Source: Chrysochromulina parva (lineage: Eukaryota > Haptophyta > Prymnesiales > Chrysochromulinaceae). From it: a DNA stretch of 24,495 nucleotides. The notes below the pieces were generated by a model that saw only the letters and a program-made list of their open reading frames with translations, did not search any database and was not told where the DNA came from. The position numbers and the translations under genes are program-made. The stretch lies in NCBI GenBank assembly GCA_002887195.1, contig PJAB01000537.1:1-24495 (forward strand). The letters are read 5' to 3'. Each line of letters opens with the position of its first letter. The first letter of the stretch is position 1. This document shows positions 6,721 to 16,231 of this stretch, piece after piece.

Positions 6721-9700
6721 ATGAGGCGACCCTGCGTGCTCGTGTGGCTCGTGCTCCTCGGCCCAGCAGCTTCTCGTAAGCCGCCACCACCGCATGCGCA
6801 CCTCGCTCAAAAGAGACGTCGCCAAATGTGAACCAGCGCCCATGCCTTTCAATCGCGTGCGCAGAGAGTATCTCACACCCAACCATAGGAAGTGTTTCGT
6901 CTCAGAATGCAATCGCCGCTACGGGCGCATTCTCCTTCTTAACTGCTCCAAACACCGACGGCGCGCCCTACGGCTTCCGCCTGATGCTTACTCAGCATTC
7001 TCCCAACTATTCAGTCCTTCGGAACGAGAGTATCCTGACGAGTGGCGTGGCAGCGAACGTGCAGACTGAGATCAGCTACACCCTAGGTGTGCGCCCCGCA
7101 TATCGCGATGAAATTTATCTTGTTGCATCACGCTCGTGCACCTATGCACTTACGAAGGTGTGGGTCGCGTCGCTTGAGCTTGTATCATGTTGACCCCCGC
7201 TCGTCCCCGCTTTTCCCTCCGCGCAGCCAACGGTGCAACGGCAGAGGTCCGGGTGGCGTCTCTCAATTCTGACGGCCGGGCCGTTGGAGGGCCTGGGCTT
7301 CGCATCGACCTGACGATGCCAGCCATTGCGCCGGCGAAGATCGCCGACCTGACGATCGTTCAGCCCCCCAATGACGGCCGTCATGTGATGTTCCGATTTT
7401 CGGTACCGGCGTCGCGCGGCTCCAACATCACGCATCTTATCATCCGTCGCAACAACGCCTCGGCTCCGATGACGGCTCCTCTGGTTGCCCCTGGGCACGA
7501 CTACATCATAATGTGCCCCTTCCAGGTCGGAGCGCTCGCCCAAATCAGTTGCGCGAGCATCGCTCAGAGTGCGAGCAGCACCACCGCCACGGCTGCCGAG
7601 GCCATCTGCTACCCGGCGCTCACGTGCGAGCCCGGGCGAATGATGACGGCGACCGTCGGCTCCAACCTCTTCCCGGGCAACGCGTGGTACATCATGCCCA
7701 CGTTGCAATACAGCTGGAGCGCCATTGCCCTCAACGGCATCAACGCCGGTTGCAACTCGGACGACGGACTCTATGGCAGCTGCGATGGTGGATCAGGGGC
7801 ATGGGGCTGGAGCCACGGTCCTGGCGCGCTGATGCACACCCAACCGATTGCCTCCCCTGACCGCGCGCCGCTCGGAGCGGTGGGCACACCGAACCAGACG
7901 CAGCTAGCACTGAGCTGGAGCGCACCCGTGAGCAATGGTGCCGCAGTCTCTACGTACCGCCAGACATGCGAGGACCAGCCGGTCGGTAACTACCTGGTCA
8001 GCACGTGGCGGCAGGCCGACACCGTCCAGCACACGCCAGCGAACACGCTCTCGGCCACCATGATGGGCCTGACGCCAGGGACGACGTACCTTTGCCGCGT
8101 CGGCTCGAACAACACGGCCGGCGGCTTCTTCACCTCCCACGATGCAACGTTCCAGCCGCCGCAGAGCACGCAGCGCGCCCTGCCCGACCCGGTCGTGAAT
8201 AGCACGATGGCGTGCATCACCAACTACGACTTCATCTACGCTGGCACGGGCCAGGCGCCGGACGGCGGCCTTGTCGAGGGTAACGCTGCCTCGGGCGGCC
8301 AGACCGGCAGTCCCGCCATGACTGTCACTGTCAGATGGACAGTGCCACGGCCGAATGATGCCCTACTCAACGCGCAGGGTCCGAATCTCGACTATATGCG
8401 TGGACCACTTGGAAGCACGGACTCGGTGTCCAGCCCTGCCGCCTTTTCACGCGTCGGCTCGACACGGAGCGCCACAGCGCCTGCCGCCGTCTGCGACTCG
8501 TCGCTCACTGGTGCCAACGGCGCTTGCGACACGTCCTCGTTCATCCCGAGCCCAGTCTACCTGTACAGCAAGGCGTACCTCTTCCAAGTCATGCCATACG
8601 GCCAGTCATTTAACCCGCTCACCAGTCCGTGGGCGCCGCCGCATGCAGTGCCTGTCGCGCGGCTCACTTGCACGACGGGCAACTTCCGCCCGTACGCGCC
8701 CATTGTGAGCATTTTGGGTGTGCTCGACCGTAAGGTCACGATCTCTTTCACGACGCCCGCGAGCAACGGCCAGGCAGTCTCTAGCTACATCTACCAGCTC
8801 TGTGCTGGCTGGGACTGCGCTGTGACGGTAAAGGCGATCACGGCCCAAGCGCCTGCGCCGGGCATCACTACCAGCTCGTGGATCCACCGCCGCGTTATGT
8901 GCGACGGCGGCAGCACGCTGTACCGCACCTGGACAGATGGTTGCAACATTCCGGCGAACCAGACGTTCACCATCGACCTGGTAACTGACAGCGGGCCGCA
9001 CGGCAGCATGCTGGAGCCCAATGTGAACTATTCGCTCATCGTGCGAGCAGAGAATGGAGGCGCGGGCGGCGGACCTACCCTAGCCATTGGCGGCGGTACT
9101 CGCACCACCTTCGGCACTGGCTTCCCGAGCAAGCGCGTGACATTTACGACCCAGTCGGTGCCGAGCACTCCAATTGCGATCAATACTACCTCACGCTCGA
9201 TCAAGTGGTCGTGGCTCACATACTCGGGCGCGAACAATGGCTATTTCGTGACGCTCGAGACCCGCAACCAGACTGGTGGCGTGGTGACCTTCGTACAGGC
9301 AGCCACCGGGCTCACAACTACGTTCATGGGACTCACGCCAAGCATGGTGGTTACCTGCCGCGTGCAGGCACGCGTCGGTGCCCAGACCACGGGCTACAGC
9401 TTCCCCAGTAACGCCACGACGCTCGCCGAAGCGCCCGACGCGCCCACGGCCGCGCCCACTTACACCGACTTGCGCACTACCAACGCAACTGTCTCGTGGC
9501 TCGTGGCGCACGACAACGGCCTGCCGCTGACCAACTACACGCTCGAGCTCACGACGAGCACCAGCTACGCTGAGACATTCCGAACGGTGGTGCCCGCGTG
9601 GCAGACTAGCTTTCAGCTCCATGGTCTCATGGCAAACGTACCGTACTTGCTCAAGGTGTCCGCCTCGAACATACTCGGTCAGGGTCCGTTCTCGGCACCA

Positions 9701-12700
9701 ATGAACGTCATGCCGTGCGACGCGGCACCCCGCGCGCCGCAGCCACCCACGAAGTTGAGCGCAACAAACGCGAGCCTGGCTGTTTTATTTGGCCCTCCGC
9801 GGCTCTTCATCGCTGCCGTGCCCGCGGGAACTGCGTACACGCTTGGGGCCCCGATCACTAACTGGCGCATCCAGTACCGCAACCTGGACGTCCAGTCGGC
9901 GCCCGTCACTTTCACGCTCGGCACGGCAGGCACCACCGCTGAGGTCTTAGGTCTCGAGCCGGGCCGCCCGTACCAGCTCCGCATCGCCGCGTATAACAGC
10001 GTGCTGCGCCAGCCGGGTACGCGCTGCCCTCCCGCGAGCGACACCGATGGCGATGGCTGGGGCCCGTACAGCGAGTGGTCGGCTGTGATGAGCCCCAACT
10101 ACACGCCACCAATGGCGCCCGAAGCGGTCGTGCTCAACGAGGCGCAAGGGTACATCCTACGCGTTGGCTGGTTAGCCAACTTCGACAACGGGGACAACAT
10201 CACAAGCTACACCGTGTACACGAACGCTATGGCCACTCCCTTTGTGCTCGACCGCCAGTCGCCAAACCTGATCTCACTCGCGGCCATGCTCGACATCGAG
10301 GGTTTGGTGCCTACAGGCTGGTCAGTGCCCGCCGTCGTCAGCCAGGTCCAGTACAGCAACCTGATCCCGAACACACCCTACTGGTTCCAGGTGAGTGCGC
10401 GGAACTCAGCTGGTGATTCTCCGCGCTCGCCCCTCATCTACTTGAACACGAGCGTGTGGGTGCCTGAGCGCATTGAGTTCGATCAACTCTCAGCTCCTTC
10501 GCGGACGGACGCGTCGATCGCCGTCCGGTGGGTGTCGCCACGCGATAATGGCATGCCCATCCAGCACTATGAGCTGCGCATGCGCTGCACCTCGCAGAGC
10601 GTCTCGGCCAACCCGGGTCCGGGCGCCACGTGCCCGTACGCGGACGCCAACAACCCGAGCGCGGCGCTCGGCGGTGGGAGGCTCATCAACGCGGCGATCC
10701 AAGGCAACGTATTTGTGGTGACCGGCTTGCAGCAGGCGCTTAGTTACGAGTTCTCCGTGCGCGCGTACAATGCGCTCACCAACGGTCTTGTGGGCGGACC
10801 TAATGGCTGGTCGCCCTACTCGCTGTGGGTGCCCTTCTCGACGTCGTCCACGCCGCCGGCGCCGCCGCCGCCGGATGTTCCCGAGCCACCGAACCTAGCC
10901 GCGGCGCGGGTGTACAACCAGACGACGAGCGGCTTCATCGTCGAGTTCCCCGTGGCCGAGGCCAACGGCGGCACGCTGTCCAACTACAGTGTCACGGTCG
11001 TCTACTCAACAGCGCCGAACGCGAACCCAAATCGCCGCCAGCTAAGCATCTCAACCGTCACACATACGATGGCCGCCTCGAGCTCGCCCAGTGCGAGCTT
11101 CACCAGCCTCCCCTCTGGCGCCAACTGCACCATCAGCGTCCAGGCTCAGAACGAGTTTGGCTGGTCGGTCCCGGCCACATTCGCAGACATGTACTTCACG
11201 CTCGCGCGCCCGCGCGCGGGCAACGCGCCGCGCATCATCGACCAACCACTTCCGGGATTGCCGCGCAGCTCGACGCTGCACGTGGTTTGGGACCCGCCCT
11301 TTGCCTACGGCTCCGTTATCACGAGCTACACGCTCATAGTCGACGGCGTGCCGAGGACGTTGCCAGTCCACCCAAACAACCTCGGGGGCTCGTCACAGTT
11401 TGTGTACGCGGGGCTCGATCCGGGTACGCGCCACAACTTCTCGGTGGCAGCTACTAATGAGTGCTGTGGCAAGGGAGCCTTCTCGGCAACTGTATTGTTT
11501 GAGACGAGCGAAGCGCCGCCCGAGGCGCCGCCCCTGCCGACAGTCGAGTGCTTCGAGACGCCCCAGATCAGCTGCCTCATCACGCTGCATGAGACTGCCG
11601 TGCCCGGCATCTTCGACGCCGGTTCGCTCGTCTATCAGCTGGAGGAGACGACCTCATCGACTGGGACGCTCGCCTACAGGACCAACGTGACCGTGGGCAA
11701 TCCGAACTGCGCCGACTCGACGCCCGCCCTCGAGCCGTGCGGCTGGCCTGCCATCCGCCGTGTTCGCGAGACGACGCTCAATTACTTCTACCGCGTGCGG
11801 GCGCTCAATGTACACGGCTGGTCCCTCTGGTCGCCCACGGCTACCGTCCAGAACTCGCTCGTCGGCCGCCCGCCCGAGCCCACCGGCGTGGTGGTCTCCC
11901 AGCTCTCGGCGCGCGGCCTCACCGCAACCTTTGCCGTCGATGACGCTGGCACGGGCACCTTGGCCAACAGCTCGTTCACCATCTCCGTGGTCACGACGCT
12001 TGTGGGCTCTGTCGTTGTCGGCGGCCGTTTCGTATTCACGAGCGGCCAGCTGCCCCTCTCGAACACCGCCTACTGCACGCGCGTGGGCACGGGCTTTCAG
12101 TGCACGTACGTCATTGCCGAGGGGCGGCTCTCTCCAGACACAATGTATTTGGTGCAAGCGATCACGACCAACTCATTCGGCTCATCAGGCATGGGATTGA
12201 CCACCAATACGACGCTCCGTGCGCCGCCAGACGCGCCCTCCGACCTGCGTGTGACCAACGTCACCGGCTCAGTGATCCAGTACGAGTGGACGGCTCCCGT
12301 CCGACCGGAGGATGGGCTAGCCAACGGCTACCCGCTCGCTGGATATCTGATCTTGCTCGTGGGAACCCCGTACACGGGTGCACCACCGACGGTGATCAGG
12401 CAGCTGCTCGGCCCGAGCGGCGCGGTGTTGAGGACCCTCGGTCACTCTGAATCCCTGGCCGATGGGTGCACGGTGCTGCTTAACATGGCGCCCGCGCTGC
12501 CGAACGCGACCGTAAGCTCGTCGCTCAGGTACACGGCGACTGGGCTGCCCGACTCAACACCCTTCCGTGCCGACGTCTTCGGGTGCAACGCGATGGGCCC
12601 ATCGAGCTCATCTGCATGCGCGAGCTTCGTTGCTTCTGCCGGCTGTGACTCGACGATGCAGCCGCCATCGCACACGACGGGTGTCCCGCCGCAGCCGTCA

Positions 12701-14098
12701 CGCGTCATCAGCCTCGAGGATCCCTCTCTCGAGGGGCTCCGGATCCACTCGCTCTTCTTGCGGTGGAACCTGCCGTTTGCATGGCACAATCCCGACCCTA
12801 CCTCGTCCGCTCTGCTGACCAACGGCTATCCGATCCTCGAAACGCAGCTTTGCCTGAACGGCGCGGCGCCCATCTCATTGATGCCCGATGTGACCGCGTA
12901 CAACACGACCGGCCAGTTGCCGCCCGCTACGCAGTTTTCGGCAGTGTTACGATGGCGCAACGAGCGCGGCTGGGGCGCGTGGTCGAACGTTGCGTGGATG
13001 ACGACGCTGCCCACGGTCCCCGAGCGGCCGCCCGCACCCGCGTGCGGCGGCCAGGCGCCCGATGGCTCGATCACGACGACCGCCGAGCGGCTTGTGGTCA
13101 ACGTGGGCAAGACCAGCTCGACCAACGGCCAGCCGATCCTCCAGTACGAGGTGCGTCTCGTGCTCGCCTCATCGACCTACGCGGGCGTCGTTGTGTTCAA
13201 CGAGACCCTCTGGCACGAGGAGACGCCGCCGGCCCTGTCTTCGTTTGCGCGTGGCCGCGTCTTCGGGCTCGTCTCTAGCGACATGGCGCTGCCGCTCGAG
13301 ATGGCGCTCGACGCGGGCGTCCACTTCCATGCGATGGCGCGCGCCGAGAACAATCTTGGGTGGTCGGGCTGGTCAGCATCGTCAGAGGCGTGCTCGGTGA
13401 CCTCGAAGCAGTTCAACCCGCTCTGGATCTATCTCATCCTTGGGGCTGTGGTGCTCGCGCTGATACTGTGCATGTACTGCATTTACAAGTCCAATTTAGG
13501 CAAGATCCTCGCGCCCAATCTGCGCAAGCGCGAGAAGCGCGAGGTCATCGGCGATTTCGTCTCGTCCGAGATGACACCAATGGAGGAGCAGGACCCCGAA
13601 CTCGTGATCAACCCGATCTTCGTGCATAAGATGAAGCGCGAGCGCGAGAGGCAGCGCCACGCCAAGGTCCAAAAGGGGGGAACGGGCAAGAGCGGAGGCC
13701 TCGCGCGCCTGGGTCTCAACCTCACCGCGCAGCCCAAGGGCCCGGTGGACCCCAAGAAGCTTGACATGATGGGCGTCGACCGGTACCTCGAGCGCGACGA
13801 GGGGATCATCGACACCTCGAAGCAGCTCACGGTGCTCGAGCGCGAGGAGCAGCAAAGGAAGCTCCAAAAGGCAGGCAAGCACGCCGCCAACAAGTCGCAG
13901 TTGCATGCCGAGGACGGCAAGAAGCAGCAGCTCCAACGGGCGCGCGACGACGCGCGTGCCGCCGGTCGCGCGGGCGGCGAGGCACGCGCCGCCCAGGAGA
14001 TGGAAATGGCGAGGAACGAAAGATATGATCATATCGAGGCGTCGTATGCCAGTCGAGGGGCCAATAACAGCATGTCCATGTACACGACTGCCCTGTGA
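6721..14098 (+). CDS. Giant fibronectin type III-like surface protein, single-pass type I membrane
   Basis: The 5' end is on small exons. ATG 6721 encodes MRRPCVLVWLVLLGPAAS, a good signal peptide, and stops at donor GTAAGC 6776. The next exon starts at 6865 in matching phase. After a second intron (best model 7087-7226) a single 6.9-kb exon runs to TGA 14098, giving about 2382 residues. About 17 module ends of the FN3 type Y.V.A.N..G are visible, e.g. YLLKVSASNILGQG, YWFQVSARNSAGDS, YEFSVRAYNAL, YFYRVRALNVHGW. Proline-rich starts such as PDAPTAAP precede the modules. Modules are diverged and many carry N-x-S/T sites. A membrane helix (WIYLILGAVVLALILCMYC, about 13424-13480) is followed by a roughly 200-residue charged cytoplasmic tail. 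The layout suggests an adhesion or surface receptor protein; no kinase, protease or lectin domain is seen. Ligand and role are unknown. Confidence 0.87.
6776..6864 (+). other. Intron 1 of the FN3 gene, 89 bp
   Basis: Donor TCTC|GTAAGC and acceptor CGTGCGCAG|AGAGT. The upstream exon ends after one base of a codon and the downstream exon needs exactly one, giving a Gln codon (CAG) and the junction PAAS-QSISHPT. Donor strength, phase match and a pyrimidine stretch before the acceptor all agree. Confidence 0.8.
7087..7226 (+). other. Intron 2 of the FN3 gene, 140 bp (preferred model)
   Basis: The frame of exon 2 ends at a TGA near 7190 while the long FN3 exon is in another frame, so an intron is required. 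The acceptor CCCGCTTTTCCCTCCGCGCAG at 7226 has a strong pyrimidine tract. Donor CTAG|GTGTGC at 7087 gives the right phase and the junction ISYTL-ANGATAEVRVAS. A competing phase-correct model uses donor 7158 (GAAG|GTGTGG) with a weaker GAG acceptor at 7246. Confidence 0.55.
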
Positions 14099-14321
14099 GG
14101 CCGACGAGCAGGCATGAGCCTTGTTAGACGGAGCGGAACGTGCACACGCGTTAGTTGCTACCGCATGAGGTGATCCATATATCATGTTATTTGTCAGACC
14201 AATTATAGCTACAACCATAGCTGCTACAGCCGTATACGCGCCCGCGGGCCCCTAACGTACGCCTACAGCTGAAAGGCTCCATGTAAGCATGGCACTTCCA
14301 CTTGGTGCGGGTCCACACTCG
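14099..14321. other. Convergent intergenic gap
   Basis: These 223 bp separate the stop codons of the FN3 gene (plus) and the phosphonate gene (minus). They contain an AT-richer stretch near 14175-14225, which may hold the 3' ends of both transcripts. No gene is seen. Confidence 0.5.
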
Positions 14322-15933
14322 TCAGGCAACGTTCTTGTCGACTCGGCCCGTGAGCACGCGCATCACGGCTCCGGACAGGAAGTGCTCCAAGGTTGGCGTC
14401 GGTGCCGCACGTGCCTTGCCGAGGTCATCAAAGACGCGCAGCTCCGCCGCCGCAGCAGCATGTGGACGCCTGATGAATTCGTCTGCCTCCTCTGACGAGA
14501 GGACGCCGCCTTGCACCTCGAGAGAGCGCTTCGATGCGGGCGAGAGCGCCTCCCAGTACCCTGGCCGTGCTTGGCACAGGTAGCGCTTCGCGAGCACATG
14601 GAGCCGGACTGGGCCTGCGACCTCGTCTGGGAAGCGGCCCGCCAGGTAGGCAGCACCCGCAAGCTCATGCTGCTTGTCGTGGTCAAGGAATCCATCGTTG
14701 CCCATGTGCTCGTCGAGAACTGTGCGCACATGACAGGATCACGGGAGAGTAAGCGCATGCGCGCCACCGATAACTGCAAAATAAGGCCGGTGTGCGTCAC
14801 GGGGCCAACAGATCAATTGGCTCGGGGTTTGGCGTGTGCGTGTGCGCGTGCGTCCGAGGCGCCAGCTCCCCACGCAAGTGGCCCACGTCGTGAAGCAGCG
14901 AGGCCGTCACGAGCATGTCACTCGCGCCCGCTCGCTCTGCCAGGGCAGCCGTCTGGAGAGCATGCTCCTCTTGCGTGACGACGGAATCGTACATCGTCTT
15001 CCCGTACGTCGCGAACATGGCACGCAACTCGTCGAGCACGTTGGGCGCTGCAGTGGGCGCTGCGTGTGCTTGCCCGTTGGCCAAGGCGCTCGCCTCGCCC
15101 GCCACTGTCACCTCTACTCTGGCCGTGATCGGCTGCTGATCAGGAACCTCCGGCGAACTCAGGGCCACTCCCTGAAAGTGCTTGATCAAGGAGAGCTGCC
15201 CCGACTTGAGTGCCGCGCGCTTGTGGCGGTAGTACTCATCCCTCAGGTAGCCTTCGCGCTGCGCATTGTATGTCAAATAAAGCAGGGCGCGTCGCTCGCC
15301 GGAGTGGTTGGGCCGAGAGCGATGAGGGATGTAAGAGGAGAAGACGGCGACATCGCCGGGCTCCATCTCGCAAGGAGTGAAGTCAAGGCTCGCCTCGGCC
15401 TCCTGTGACAAGATGCCGTCCTCGGTCAGCCCGATGAGGCCTTCACGGTGGCGGCCTGCCGCAAACTCGAGGCAACCATTTGCTACGGTCGCACGCTCGA
15501 CAGCCACCAAGGCAGTCAAGTGTCTGCTAAGCTGCTTGTATGCCGGCGCGTCCTGATGCGCTGCGTAGCCAGCACCGCCTGGATACTTGTAATTGATCTT
15601 CTCCTTGTACAGAAAAACATCATCGCCCAGCAGCTGGCCAACCAGCGAAGGCAGCTTGCCAGCCATCAACCACCGGCCAAGCTGCGGAAGGTACGAGACG
15701 ATATTTTCCGTGCGAGTTAGCCTCGCGCCATGCACCGTGTGCTCATAGTGATGCATCCACTTGCTCTCGTTTGACTGCGGCCACGCCCCGATCTCTTCGA
15801 CCCATCGAGATAGCAGCGCGGCTTCGCTGGAGTTGAAGACGTTGCGGATGTGCACATAGCCGTTCGCACTATAGAACGCCTTATCCTCCGCGATGGCGGC
15901 CGACCAAGAGAAAACTCCGAAAATGGCGGACAT
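14322..15933 (-). CDS. phnY-phnZ: PhnY-PhnZ-type fusion: PhyH dioxygenase plus HD-domain C-P bond-cleaving oxygenase
   Basis: Exons 15933-14874 and 14719-14322 encode 485 residues. Residues about 15-255 are a phytanoyl-CoA-dioxygenase (PhyH) domain with Fe(II) ligands H126-x-D128 (AAHQDAPAY) and H204 (IPHRSRPNHSGERR), and Arg214 or Arg215 for 2-oxoglutarate. A low-complexity linker (258-297) leads to an HD domain. Its ligands are H324 (EEHALQ), H348-D349 (LLHDVGH), H371 (DKQHELAGA), H394 (RLHVLAKRYL) and D451 or D452 (FDDLGK). This spacing and RLHVLAKRYLC...LSPAS are characteristic of PhnZ-like phosphonate oxygenases. In bacteria PhnY hydroxylates 2-aminoethylphosphonate at C1, and PhnZ cleaves the product with O2 to glycine and phosphate. 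TmpA/TmpB act similarly on trimethylaminoethylphosphonate. So the protein probably releases phosphate from an organophosphonate; the exact substrate is unknown. ATG 15933 is preceded in frame by TAG (15940-15942), supporting this start. No clear targeting signal is seen. Confidence 0.9.
14720..14873 (-). other. Intron within the HD domain, 154 bp
   Basis: On the minus strand the donor is CACTTGC|GTGGGG and the acceptor GTGCGCACAG|TTCTCG. Exon 1 ends after one base and exon 2 supplies two, making a Leu codon. Splicing gives LLHDVGHL-L-LDEHMGNDG and carries the HD domain through to its C-terminal half. Without splicing the frame ends at 14797, before the last three metal ligands. Confidence 0.88.
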
Positions 15934-16231
15934 CCCCGGCTACTTGTATCGAGGCGCTGCCTGCTGCAGCTCAATCGCCATGCTCAATCGAGGGGCGAGT
16001 CCGCAAGGGTTTTGGACGAAACTCGAGCCTAGAATAGCACTACAGTAAACTTTCAGAATCGGGACATCCCGTATAGAACACATCTCGTCTCTGTGTTTTC
16101 TTCACACTACTCGAATCGATTGCCCAAAACTTCTCCGGCCTTTGCTGCAGGCCTTTGCGTGTACAACGGCCTCCTAGCGGCCGGCTCCTCACGACTCTAC
16201 ACGCACAGCGCTCGTGCCGCATTTCAGGTCG
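15934..16231. promoter_or_regulatory. Divergent promoter region
   Basis: This 298-bp gap separates the starts of the phosphonate gene (minus) and the coiled-coil gene (plus). Apart from the short upstream ORF it has no coding signal, so it should contain both promoters. No TATA box or clear palindrome stands out. Confidence 0.45.
15940..15981 (-). other. Upstream ORF of 13 codons before the phosphonate gene
   Basis: ATG 15981 starts MAIELQQAAPRYK and ends at TAG 15940-15942, in the same frame as and six bases before the main ATG at 15933. If the transcript includes it, it could reduce translation of the main frame or, by readthrough, extend it. Transcription start is unknown. Confidence 0.4.

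Noticed and set aside
7187..7226. ATG 7187 as the true start of the FN3 protein
   Set aside because: It falls in the pyrimidine tract of a predicted intron and would leave the protein without the signal peptide found upstream.
13496..14218. Minus-strand frame opposite the FN3 tail
   Set aside because: Its Leu/His-rich composition mirrors the charged cytoplasmic tail; there is no independent support.
14797..14873. Stop of the phosphonate gene at 14797
   Set aside because: The reading past the donor (RGELAPRTHAHTHT) is low-complexity and would remove three metal ligands that the next exon supplies.
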